Source: Paraescarpia echinospica
Taxonomy: Eukaryota; Annelida; Polychaeta; Sabellida; Siboglinidae
Assembly (NCBI GenBank): GCA_020002185.1
Contig: CM034543.1
Span: 26,465,462 to 26,529,461 of the forward strand
DNA: 64,000 nucleotides
Direction of reading: 5' to 3'
This document shows positions 1-50,200 of this stretch, one piece after another (positions within the stretch are counted from its first letter, which is position 1; the number at the start of each line of letters is the position of its first letter). A program made the translations under genes and the position numbers. Under the pieces are notes generated by a model. It did not search any database, had not been told where the DNA came from, and saw only the letters and a program-made list of their open reading frames with translations.

Positions 1-2600
1 TCACAACAAACGGACCCTTAGCAACACAACCTTCAGGGATCTATAATACTTGTACAGGAATTTATATGAAAACATTATATAGCATGGTTAAGTATGTTAT
101 AGAAAACTATACACTACTATATATTCTGTACAATTCTACAGTACAGAATATTCTATCGAAAAACATCCGCAAAAATCTCATAGAAAATTCTGTAGAATTG
201 TGTGCAATGATCGAGGACTTAACAGGAAATATAAAAATTAAAGGAGAATGGTTAAAACAAACAGAGCAGCAAAAATCGATGAAAGTCATTATTAGAGGAG
301 GATGTTTTCCATGGGCATTTTCACAGGAACGTATATTGTCTGCTACGCAATATAGCTAAGATAAGCAGGTCGGACAATTGAGACGGCAGCGCAACGGTGC
401 ATGAGTCGGCATTAGTGAGCTTCGTTGGTGGTTAATCATGCCGCGTATCCGTCTCTATACACATCGCGCGGCGTTGCATATCCTTCGAGTTCATTCATGC
501 GGTACATCGGTGCACAGGCGATGATTTAACGCTGCCCAGTCCCCTCAATCAGCCCATCTCCAGCTGTTGACACGCGCAATGAAAGACCGACGTTCGTTTC
601 CCCGCACCGCTGAATGCAGATGATCGCTGTAAGCGGTTACTGTTATTATTATGTCATCGCAGGAAGACGGAAGGCACAGATGCGGGTAGTTCCTGTAACG
701 CCCCGCGTGCTTTCACCGCGCGGTTCACGAGCGAACCGTGTCCCACAATAGATGTGACATTGATCCGCCGAGCAGGGCGGCACTAATTAGCACAAAATAT
801 CGACGACAATAAACCATCGGACAACAGCACGACGATTCGAGAGAACCCCGGCCGCCGAGCAAGCCCGCCTCCCCGTGAGTCGGCCGCATATGATTAGTGA
901 TTCACCAGACGTCAGAAAATTACATTACCCGCCGCAGACAAAGCCAGACGCCGCTCTGTCTCCGAGCTGCATACTCTTCCACGATCACTGGTCAACGCAC
1001 GGATCGAGCAATCAAGTAAGTAAATATATATGAGGTCCAGATTGTCTACGCATCCGAGAAGTTTACAAATGAGTTACGTACCGCGACTGACAACTGAATA
1101 GTTAATCGCCTTGAGGTATCGCATCATACATGTCGACGGCTTTCCGCAGCCACCCGGCATGGATTAATATTGGCGGTACCGTTATTGCAAAAAGCCGCTT
1201 ATGTAGATGTTCTTTACTTGCAACGAAAGTAGTTATTATTTGTGGCCGTCTGGCGAAGACGCCGCACGCGATGAATTGCCCCGTAGTAGATCTATGCGGA
1301 GACAGCGCTGAGATGCAGCACTCATCTAGTCAAGTGTGTGCGTCGGCGGCTGCAGGCGTCTGTTTCATGTGGCTGTCTGCGCCATTATTATGTTAAAAAC
1401 CGGTTCACTCCGAGTAATGTTTGTATTCGCCGACTGCGATACACACGTCCCATGCATGGTGCACACACTACGGAACTCTGTGGTTTCTTTCAAATGCGTT
1501 CCTGTTAGATAGGCCGATATATGTAGCGTTTCTGCTTAACAATTCTATAGTAATAGTGTTTAAGTATCGCAGACAATACAGTAGGAAACCAACGTGGCCA
1601 GTTTCAATAACTTCTCTAAGGGATACGTAGCATAGGGATTAGCATCATTATTATAGACGATCAAATTAGACCAGGTTTGATTCGTGGTCTCGTTTTGTTG
1701 TGATGAGGTTGACAATATGTCCGCCTCTCATCACATGAAATATTTCGGAACGGTCAACAATTTTAAACGGGATTTTCCGCCGGGTACTTTTCGACAACCA
1801 ACCACACACCTGGAATCAAGAACCCTGTGACATAGTAAGTTCTCTTACATGACGCTGCGTAGACGCCGTACCGTGTGTGCATGACGGATACATCGCTGAC
1901 AACAATTATGAGTCAAGTCGTGATGAGTCAAGTGTGCCCGTCAGCATCCGATTGATACAGCTTAATCACAGTTTGCCTTAGAATAGCTCACTCATTCCCA
2001 CTCGTCCCATGAACGGGACGGGCCGGTTCGGCCGTGTGGGTGTCATTGTCAGCATGTCAGTCTTGCATGTCTTCTACGGTGTTCTGCAGGGTCAGCATAC
2101 AGCGGTAGACAAGTACACTCTTTGATGCTATCCAGCCAGTTTTTCTTCTGGTGGCCGTGTCTTCTCATGGCAAGATCAAAGTTGTTCACTCAGCATAACA
2201 AGATAGAGCCTAAGAGGGTTGATTAGGACATGTACCTGCATACCTTGGAGCGACACGAAACGTCAGACCAGTAGATAATGTTGCAACGTCTACTTTGCGT
2301 GAAAACTGAGAACTTATTACGTCAATGGTTTGCACGAAATGGCGTGCACGCACACATTTGTGTTAGCGACGACATATGTCTTATATTGCGAATAACCCAT
2401 AAGCATTATTCTTTTACTGAATGCTATGTTGCTTATCCTCGACTCTATCCTTTATAATGGTCATTATTCTGCATTTATCGTAATTTTTTCAAAATAGTTT
2501 TCAAACTTCTTTCAGCCTGTCCACTAAACCGTACAGTTTCCTTTCTGTCTGTTTCTGTAATATGCATTCTGCATATTTTATTATGTTATTTTATTATTTT
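1..2600. other. 5' flank, no recognised gene; CpG-rich at about 360-1400
   Basis: The first 360 bases are AT-rich with a 97-codon open frame (66-359, +) that resembles nothing I know. From about 360 to 1400 CpG is very frequent, with runs such as catcgcgcggcg at about 470. This could be a promoter region for DCLK or for a divergent neighbour. No core promoter motif is convincing. 1400-2600 is plain non-coding sequence. Confidence 0.4.
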
Positions 2601-2617
2601 TCATCACGTGAAAACCT

Positions 2618-3060
2618 TTGACACTATTAGACGCAGACACACGAAATCATGAACTGTATGGGCCCAAAAGTGAAACACTGGGTGTCAACACAATGGATTG
2701 GTTGTCAAAACCAGCCTCCCTGCATAGGTTCGTTCCAGAACAACTTGTGCACCGTGCTGGTTTCGACCTCTCACGAAAGGAATGGACGAAGTTTAACCGC
2801 CTACGACGGGAGTTGGCACATTCAAATCATCACTGTACATGTCGGGACTGAGTGAAAGTGCAGAGTGCGAATGTGGTGCGGACCAACAACCAGCAGACCA
2901 CATCATCAGCTACTGCACTCGCTACGATGCTCCAAACGGTGGGACTGGCATCGCAGACTAGGACCTGGCGACCCGCAAGTGGCTGCGCTCGACAACACTC
3001 TGCAAGAGTAGACTGTAGACACACGCGAGAGGAGGAAGAACGTGAAGCCTGCATGCCAGG
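2618..3060 (+). pseudogene. 3' end of a jockey/CR1-type LINE ORF2, degraded
   Basis: Plus-strand frames read RKEWTKFNRLRRELAHSN. After a frameshift near 2820 they read SAECECGADQQPADHIISYC and then DLATRKWL. The CxCG-(N)-ADHIIxxC arrangement after RxxWxxxNRLR is the usual C-terminal zinc-binding tail of jockey-like reverse transcriptases. A stop and a frameshift show that it is dead. The reverse transcriptase core is absent, so this is a 5'-truncated copy. It lies upstream of DCLK exon 1. Confidence 0.7.
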
Positions 3061-3563
3061 TAACCGCATCCCCAACAGGCCTCTTTTGGGAGCCCAAATA
3101 AGAGTGGTAAGCATTGCAGAGGTTCGCCTCTCTGACGCTTCAGAGAAGGTTTAATTCACCTATTACGGCGGACACTCAGCCTCGCTACCTGGGTAGAAAC
3201 AGTGTAATACAGGGACAGCTAGCGAGTAACCTCTAATATAGCTGCCTGTAACTATGACAGGAGGCCCGCGAAGGGAAGAAAGAAAGAAAGGGGATGTCCT
3301 GGCCCTGACGCAGGCCAGGCCATCGTGTGCGACACGTGCCGCCGACCGTGTGTCTCAAGGATCAGCTCGTGCAGACACCAGACGGCATGTAGAGTCGCAG
3401 GCAGTGCCGGGAGAAATATCTTAAATCGTCGTATACGAAGTACGTCCGACGGATGTCAGTTTTGCATCTGCTCATGCGACGATGAAACATCGTTTGGTCT
3501 ACTGATAAATGCTTTAGTTTGATTAAATCTGTTTGATTGTGGCAAAGGTATGGTGAATATATA

Positions 3564-3864
3564 CTGGCCAACCATCCCATGAAATTCTGGAGTCTCCCGG
3601 ATGTTGGGTGTTTCTCCCGGTCTCCCGGAATACATTCAAATCTCCAGGATTTTCTGTGAAAATGTTCAAAAGCAACCCAGCGTCTTCGAGATAGCGCGAT
3701 ACCACGCGGGAGACGCGCGGCGACGTGCTAAACCGCGTAAGTTCCGGCAAGGAATCCTAAACAGTACCACCGTCTTCCGATGTCAAGATCCGAGAGAGCG
3801 ACACGGGAAGCGTGCTGAAGCGCTGATGAATCTCCCGGATTTCATCAACAAAAGTTGGCAAGTG
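3564..3864. mobile_element. hAT-like non-autonomous element with repeated CTCCCGG motifs
   Basis: The left end ctggccaaccatccc...atgaaat and the right end atttcatc...gttggcaag form an imperfect inverted repeat. Both have GCCAAC near the tip and ATGAAAT 10-15 bases inside. The motif ctcccgg is repeated just inside both ends, a subterminal-repeat style seen in hAT elements. No target-site duplication was clear, so the exact ends are uncertain. Its core resembles the element at 60912-61275 (ccgtcttccga and cgtgctgaagc). Confidence 0.45.
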
Positions 3865-4261
3865 TAGGTGAAGATAACAAAATCACTGGAGTTAGTTTAA
3901 ATAACTGCTGAGCATCCAGCGAAAAAAAACAGTCGATACTATCTATTAAGAAGCGGATAGATCTATCACTCTCCAAGCAGGATCGCGAAGTCTGATCGCA
4001 ATAGTTTATGCCGAATAGGACAAACGGTGTAGTATCAAATCAATCAATCAATAGTGCTTCGCAGGTGGATCGCGATCGAGATGCGCCGAGTAATTGGTCT
4101 GGGATCTTGAAGTTGTCATCGCCCAATGCCGTGGCACCTTGGTATTACCCGTATACATATCTATTTTTACTGTAGTTTGACTTCGTAGATCAAACTTATG
4201 ATTGTCTGTAAACCAAGAATGGTGGTTTGTTGAATGTTCACATCTCTCTCGGTGTTGTAGG

Positions 4262-41924
<37,663 letters not shown>

Positions 41925-42879
41925 AGAGGAGGATGCATCCTCATTTGCACTCTCCAGTACATCAGTCCGTCAATGGTAGACAGACGAATACATGTTATAT
42001 TGAAAAATCTGTGTTCTCAGATGTCGTGACCTTCCCATCAGACATGTTGAAATCTGCATGTAAACTTGTTTAAATCCGTAACTATGAACATTTCTGCCTG
42101 TTACTTAGCCTATTGCATTCCAATTAAGTGGTGCCATCTAGCACACTACAACAAATGTAAATTTGGGGGGATTTTTTATAGCAAATTCTTATAAATGTGT
42201 GATTTGGTATTTATGATATTCCTCTCCAGTGCAACCAAAATTAAACAGGACGTCTTGTACTTGTTAATGTTGTTCCAAATGTAATATGTCTTGTTGTCAT
42301 CACCAAATCCTGCTATAATGTACATTGTTAAACTCTGTTATTATTTCTCACACAGTCCTGTTTGTCGTGAAAGGATAAAGTGTAGAAAGAAGGAGTTATG
42401 GAGTTTATATAAATGTTGGATTGAAAATACTATTAAGAATATTAGATCATTCGTAGAAAGTGCCAAAATTCCAGATACAATTGTAGGACTGTGTGTGGCG
42501 AGGTAATGTTTCAGGCTGGCCCGTAAAAATGACAATATCGGGATGTTTTCTCTGTTGTGTGAGTAAAATCATGTTACAATATACTGTATAATTATTCTAA
42601 TATCTTACTTCCCCAACAGGTCAGATTTAGTCTCTCAGTCTAGGATTAGGATGTTCATCCCAGCCCTTTTGAGATCTCTCCATCTTCAGTCTTCTTCTTA
42701 TCGTCCTCTTCTGTTTTCCCTGCCCTCTTTCAAACTGGCAGCTGGTTAGTTACATCATATTTATACTGATCCCAAAATGAAATGACCACACGGTGCTTTT
42801 GTGCAGTGTCGGATGTAATGCGTGAACTATAAATACATTAATTCAATCCATAATATGTTAAATAATAATACATTCTATA

Positions 42880-43164
42880 CAATAAAACCTTGTTATTAAG
42901 GCCACTCTTCAGATTGGTCCTGTGACTTTAATAGCAAGGTGACGGGGGCTAATTAGTTAGTGGGCCTAATTTTCAATTACGGAAATAATTTGGGACTGCT
43001 ATGGTGACCATAATTGTGAGGTGGCTGTATTAACAAGGTGACAATAATTATGAGGTGGCTGTATTAACAAGGTGACAATAATTATGAGGTGGCTGTATTA
43101 ACAAGGTGACCATAATTGTGAGGTGGCTGTATTAACAAGGTGACCGTAAAGCAGGGTTCGACTG
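42880..43164. mobile_element. pogo/Tigger-type MITE with internal amplification
   Basis: TA flanks both sides (42878-42879, 43165-43166). The left end is CAATAAAACCTTGTTATTAAG. The right end, reversed, is CAGTCGAACCCTGCTTTACG. A segment of about 38 bp (tgaggtggctgtattaacaa + ggtgaccataatt) is repeated four times in its right half. Confidence 0.8.
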
Positions 43165-46100
43165 TATGTTGTAATTATACACATAATTGGACAATGCAAT
43201 GTCTATTTTAGAACAAAACCATTGACATAATTATAGTATATTTATTAGATGAAAACATAATTTTTTTTAAATACTTATAGTTAACTTTACAAAATGTAAG
43301 TAAATTATATTACTAATATAGCGTGCATATCCATTGTGATTTTTTCACATATTTTATTAGTACTTACATCAGTACTTAAGGAATCTGAGATCATGTTTTA
43401 CAGACACAAATTTGCAGCTTTCATTTTCTAAAAATATCTATATTTTGGATTCCACTTGGTAAAATATCCTGATCAATATGTGTGATTTAAAAGAAAGAGT
43501 TCTACTATTTTCACTCCATGTTACAACTACACTAGTTTACAATCAGGTGGACAAAATGTTGAGATTTTGGTTAGGAATTCAAACTAAAATGAGACGGTTT
43601 TAGTAATTGATTGGCTTTCCCAGTAAAAGGCAAACTGGAACCTTGAATGTATCAACTGTCCATTATTTCAGGGTTTCATGATGGGTTAAACGAGTCATCA
43701 AGATTATTTAGTGTTGTATATTTACAAAATTTAAACACTGCAGTTTTTGCCATTATATACCTTCACCTACTCCTAGTGGTAAATTCATACATGTTGCACT
43801 ACCTAGTGGGTGGTGATGAAAATACTGTCTGTATGTGGTGACACCTAGTGAACATATTGAACAGTATACGTTTGTTTTAAAAAAGATTTACAGCTTACGC
43901 GCATGTACTTTTGTTGGCTTGATGTGTAAGTGTATATTACTAAGACTATGTTACATCGCAAATAAATCAGTGTAAGCTTTTGCCAGTATTTCTGTAGTCA
44001 ACAGACTACTAAAATTGCTATGGTAATACTTGTTACAATGATACGATAAATGAAGGTATTAAGTATGATGACGTTATTGTGATGGGAGGCTTTAATTGTT
44101 TGGCTTTGGTGCTTTGAGTTTAGCACGGTGTCCTTAGACCAAACTTAGTTTGGTTTGATACTTGATTGTGATACTGATTGAAGGTGGTCCAGTTAAGTCA
44201 AAATCACTTCGTCTGTTCCGTCACCAGGGATCACCGTTAAGCCGGGTTTGGTGTGTGTTGGAAGAAAACTCACTGAATCAGCTGTACTTCAGCCCACTTG
44301 CTGTCTTTATTGTGGGAACAAGCCAACCTCAGAGCAATTCCAGGAACTCGTGGTTATAGCCATGCCTGCCTCCATGATTCTGTCAGTAGTGGCTGTTTAC
44401 TAAGTCAATGTTGTGGGCTTTTATTACACACAATTTGGTAGTCAGTGTACTTTCAACATATTTATTCTGGTGTTAAGAATATTATGTTAAAAATAAGGAA
44501 CAGACTTGGTCGGCTTAATAGCAACTACTTGTGTTGGAATATGTTTTGTGATACTGTATTTTATTCTACTTGTTCTGTTGTGTCGTAGTAAGTTAGAGCT
44601 ACATAACCGTGCCTTCGTTTTTACAGAGTGAATACACAAGCTATCCACAGTATTACTGAGTAGTAGTGGCCTGCTCTGTTTGATATTAGCCAGGTGAATG
44701 TGCAATGTTACATTTTGTACTACTAGGATAAATGTACTAGACGTTATAAGTATTATAGTTACTACAACCAAATGTAAACGCCCAGACTACATAATTATTA
44801 TTACTAACATTTCCACAACGTCATACATCTGGGGCCAGCCCATTCACAGGTGCATATAATACATAATAAAACACACACGGAATCGTGAGAACAGTTACAA
44901 CAAATACTTATGTATATTTAAATAATATTAAGATTTTGTAGAACAGTTTTGCTAAAGCAAGTTCTTGGTGACGTCTTTATTGTTTAAAGTGACAACCGAG
45001 TTGCATGTTTTTGTGCAACAGTACAGCACAACAGTAGGTTCAAAGGTCGCTTATGTAAACTGGCCATCAGTTGAAAAGCTTGAGCGCTGTCACAAGCAGA
45101 CTTTGTAATTGTCTCAGTGAGACGTTTAATGTGTATTTATTTGTGTGTTACAATGAATGACAGAATATGTCACTGGAGCATTACATAGACATTCTTAAAT
45201 GTGTGTGAATGTGCTTTTATGAAGCTGGATGGTTCAAGTCACTGCCGGTTTTGTTTTCCTGTCAATTTTACCTTTTCTCTATATTTTGACTGTTTTAACA
45301 GCCTCATCAGACGACGGCCATTACACGTCATTCAAAAGAAGTGATCTGGAAAAAGAAAACGAAACATGAATCAGTATTGTGGCCGAGGTCCACACCAATG
45401 ACAGCACTGTGTCGCCATCTGGCTGTAGTATGATGAACTCGATTAAGTGTTTGAAACGTAATGAAAAAAGGTAAATTACTGTGAAAAAGTAAATTCTTCA
45501 GTGTGTGTAATGCGACCAGCTGACAGTTGGTTGATTGTGCCTGTGGTCGTTTCAGGTGTTTTCTCCACGGAGGAATACATTGCATTCTGTGCCACTGTGA
45601 ACATGATCCGTGCATGTTGTAAAATGTTTAAAAATAAAAAAATGGATTTTCCGACATATTTGACTGCAGCTCCTGTGTACTGTAGTTCACCTATTTATAG
45701 ACTACTCAAAAGAATGAATGCAAACAAGATGCATAACGCTGTAACACAAGGTGTACCTGGTATGTGGAAATATACAAACTATTTACAATAGGCTTACTCC
45801 ATCTGGCGAATAATGAGACACTAGATACAGCATAGCGATTTGTGGAATAATCTTCTGTTGATTTTCTTTAGTATGCTCATGAAACAGAGACACATAGTCC
45901 CATTAATTTGTTTTGTCGTTTACATGATGATCTTGGTAAACAATTACTTCAAGTAGAATGCATATGCTGATGAATTAACTTACTAATGCTGATTTAACCG
46001 AGTCGAAACAAGCCACTAGTTTCAAGTAATTTTATTCCAATAGCATAATTAAATCTTTGGCAACATCAGCAAATTCAACACCACTGATTTGACATGAAAT

Positions 46101-46649
46101 GACTAGTGCAGTTTTGTGTCATACACAGACAATTACAATCATAAAGCAAACACAGACATCTAATAATTGATTTCACCGGGCACACACGTGAATTATGAAA
46201 CAAACAATGCTTGCATAACACGCAAGCTTCAAGGCCGATTTCCATTCATTAATTTTCTCTAATTTGTCGGCGAACAAAATAATATATTATGCTGCACTAA
46301 TCAGTCATGTAAACATACACAAGACCAATCAGAATTTTGTTAATGTCAATGACAACTGGGCTAGTTCCAATATCACTCACTCTTGACAGATATTTTCAAG
46401 TTCCAGCCAATCAACGACCGACAACAAATGCACCTGATGCGACCTTTCATTAAAGTGAAAATCATCGGGACTTGCACGAGTTAAAATCAAGGTGATGGTA
46501 TCCAAACATGTCATTTGTCTGCATGCAGAAACAATTTTGCTGTAATCATTACTAGCAAAAACAGCATGTATAATAAGTTTTAATTTCTGAAGCTACCAGT
46601 ACAAAAATATAATTTCTTTGGTAGTAAAAAATATAACTGTTCTGACCAT
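43165..46649. other. Intergenic region between convergent DCLK and PAICS; nothing recognised
   Basis: AT-rich DNA without a coding signal. 45235-45340 has ttaacagcctcatcagacga ... text of the kind left by retroelements, but too little to classify. Confidence 0.4.
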
Positions 46650-46995
46650 GAAGCTTCCATTTTAGGATAGAATGGGGTAAACAAGAACCTTCCATTCTAG
46701 GGTAGAGTAGGGTAAACATAAACCTTCAATTCTAGGGTAGAATGGGGTAAACATAAACCTCCCATTCTAGGGTAGAATGGGGTAAAAATGAATCTTCCAT
46801 TCTAGGGTAGAATGGATTAAATATGAACCATCCATTCTAGGACAGAATAGGGTAAATATGAACCTTCCATTCTACTGTATAGTTGAATAAACATGAATTT
46901 TCCATTCTATGGTAGTGAGGTAAATGTGAACCTTCCGTTCTAGGATATAATGGGGTAAACATGAACCTCCAATTCTATGGAAATGTTGGGTAAAC
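46650..46995. repeat. 35-bp tandem array
   Basis: About 10 degenerate copies of a unit with aaccttccattctagggtag and aatggggtaaacatg, ending about 50 bases from the PAICS stop codon. It would be in the PAICS 3' UTR if transcription continues that far. Confidence 0.9.
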
Positions 46996-47044
46996 GTAAA
47001 GCATGTTTTGTCGATTATGTGAGCCTCCTGCCAATATCATCGCA

Positions 47045-47211
47045 CTAACTCATGTCGCCGCTGATCTTGCGGTCAGCCTGTGTAAGTTTGATCCACGTGT
47101 TAAGTTGCGCCGCTCGCAGCCGGTTCCAGATGACGTGGTCCGAGAGTGCCACAATCTGCGCCGCTTGCAAGGCCGCTCCCTCTGCTGACAGCACCGTCGA
47201 ACACCCCAAGC
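47045..47211 (-). CDS. PAICS: PAICS last coding exon 8
   Basis: It encodes residues 370-424 ([19 protein letters not shown] to DRKISGDMS), the carboxylase C-terminal helices, and ends in TAG. The acceptor is gttccag. The intron before it contains a pogo-type element and a SINE. Confidence 0.93.
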
Positions 47212-50200
47212 CTGGAACATTACAAACACCCAGGCATCTTTACATGTGCAATATTCACAATTTTAGTCTCAGCAAATTTTATACAATCATCTAACAATTA
47301 ACTTGGCATACACAACATGCGTTTGTGTGTATGTTGAAATTTTCTGTCTCGGGCACCAAACTTTCTGGGGTTCACCCGTGACCACTAGATAAAAAAGTAA
47401 CACCTTTATTCTTTACGAATTCCCATTGGTTAAGGGTTCCTAAAAGTTTTAGGAATCAAACTGTACATTAGACGGATGTTAATCGGTGGCTACTCACATT
47501 TACATCATAATAAATACAGTCGCGCCTCGTTATAACGCGGTAGTCGGGGTCCACAAAATCAATCCGCGTTATAAACGTGGCGCGTTCCCGTATCCGCCGT
47601 CAGGGGCACTACGACGACGACTGACACGGCTGCTGCACTCGCACAGTCTATACGCAGTTTATGAAGCTTATTAAACTGCCAGCCAACGTCAATGTGTATT
47701 CTGTTTAAATGTCATACACTGTTGGACACTGTTGAATTGAATAAAATTCATGAAATGTATACCGTTTTTAAATAAACAACGGACCAACAAGCCATGGTCA
47801 ATTGAATGATAATATGGTACCGTTGACGTAAGATCTAAAATAATGACCTGGCACTCAGCAGCCGAATATGCAAATGATTTGACAAACACTGTGTTAGAGT
47901 TGATTAAGGATTTAAAGCTATAAGTACGTTCACAATTGGCTTAACTTCGTCTTTCAATCAATATCAAAATACCAATTTAGAAAGCACATTTACCGTGCCG
48001 AACAATATTACATTTCACCAATTCATATTCGGTTGACGAATTAATATTTTGGCGCACCAGTACAGGCAGTAGCTTTGCGTTCATCGCAGCGAAAAGCTAA
48101 TATTTGTTACGCAATGTTAGCTTACTGATCTTGCCTACTAAGCTGTATTAAAACGTATTTAACTCGTTCTTAAGCAAGGCGTATTTGTGAATTTCAATTG
48201 CACTTTACAAGCCGCCCGGTGCCGAAACCAGGCTAACTCGCGATCCGCGGAAGCCATGAGCACGACTAGCAGATTGGAAACGATTCATTTGATGTTGGCG
48301 CAAAACAAACAATACCTTGCTCCACATTTACTGTTCCTAAAGTTAAAATTGACCATAATTATAGTCATTGGCAGTGCAGAATAAACAACGGCAACGTAGT
48401 GACACGCCTCTCGCTTGATTCGTTGCAGTTGTACGACAACGTTAAATTTATTGTCCGCCAACTAGCCATTCAACATACACATATCGTGGACAAAGACGGG
48501 ATAACTTCACACGAAACAATTGACAGTTATTTCTGTGTTAATATAGTTTGTCATAGCGCCCATTTCCCCCCTGGCGGCAGAAATTCAGGGTCCACGACCG
48601 ACCGCGTTATAACCGAATCCGCGTTATAACGGGGTGCGACTGTATATACGAATACTTTGGAAAAACATTTTTTGTGTACATATAGGGCCATCTGAAGGAT
48701 TGGCAATTTTGCTAGTTTCAATTAAAAGTAATTCGTCAATTCAAATTGTTCTCGGTCATCTTGATTTAAAGTAAAAGGTAAGTTCTTATATAGCGCAGTA
48801 TCCAGTCCTCAGGACTGCTCAAAACACTTTACACACTACTCCCTGGCAGAACTGTTCAATCGAACACCATCTTGATTTCTCTGGGAAGCATTTAGCCACG
48901 TTGCAATTAATGCGCGAAGACTATTCATACACAAATATCCGGTCTACAGCCAGGTACTCATTCATACAGTTGAGTGAACTGAAGCAATGTAGAGTAAACG
49001 AACTTGCCCAAGGTTCGACACCGCCGCACATGGTTTGAACCCGGGTTCTCTCAGTCGAGAGCCTGGAGCTCTTATTGCTGCGCTACTGCACTCCACTGAA
49101 TCACTGCCTGTATAAGATGAGACCGGTCACTCTTTCGCATGTATGCTGTTCTAATGGTCAAAATCTATTCTTTTGGTGATTTTAGAAAAAAGTATGCACA
49201 CCATTTTAATAAACCAACTGCATACATCACTCAGTCTATTCACAATATCTCCGCAATAAAGCTGTGGCTTCTTGAGAGATAATGCCAACTGAAGGAGCTC
49301 CTTGGCAGTTAAGATGACCCATACCTGATGGCAATCGCAGGGATGACCAGATGTCCTGCGCTGCCCAGTCTGCCTTCAGGGGTGGACAGTTGATGACCGG
49401 GGACACTGAGTTGCCGGCCAGGACTGGACCGAGGCCATTACTGCGACCAGCGATGGCGATGAAGACAGTCGGAACACCATCGCCTGTGAGCAATGTAGAA
49501 AGTAACAAATAAAGGTAAGTATCCAGTCCACAGGACTGCTTAAAGCACTTTAACACTTTACTCCCTGGCAGACCTGTTCAATCAAACACCATCCGGACTT
49601 CTCCACTGTATAACATAGTATTATCTATATTAGAAAACAGTTCGTTCTCTCTTTGTAGGTGCACCTACATCTCCATCGGTTTTGCATGTATCGGGCTAAC
49701 ATTTTGCATGTGACCTAGCAGGCCCATTGCGATGATTTGTAGATCTAGACATTTAAAAAATTCATCCGGGGGGGGGGGTGGAGAACTTGTGGGCTCAATA
49801 TTTCAAAAGGCTGTACGTGGAGTTCCAGCTGCAGAATTGAATGTCTGTCTATACCATCGTAAGGATGCCATCTACACACATGTAGCTGGATGTATGCAGA
49901 CATTTTGAAAAGTTTTTAAGTTATTGACGTTTGAAAATCCTCAGCGCTTAACATGCACCAGGTCTACCTGTCGCTGGTTACGTAAGCATTTTGTCGCGTC
50001 AGCCCAGTAAGCATGTGCTACTTCTGGCAAACAACACACTGCAACAATTCCGTACAGTTCCAGCCATGGAATTTAATGGTTTTGTTTATCATTGTACAGG
50101 TAATTATTCCATGTACAAATGTGTCACTGCGTATATGGAGACAAATGTATTAGTTTTTGTTATTAACGTTACAAAAACCTTAAAAATACCCATAATAATT

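Noticed and set aside
66..359. 97-codon open frame at the left edge
   Set aside because: It lies in AT-rich sequence with no recognisable domain, and I see no splice or promoter support. It was kept only as a note.
4202..4261. Upstream in-frame ATG of DCLK exon 1
   Set aside because: The 20 extra codons cross a pyrimidine-rich tract ending ttgtag, which looks like a 3' splice site, so the ATG at 4262 is preferred.
42600..42740. Another LINE 3' end on the minus strand
   Set aside because: The Arg/Lys-rich reading (RTIRRRLKMERSQKGW) is too short and lacks the usual tail motifs.
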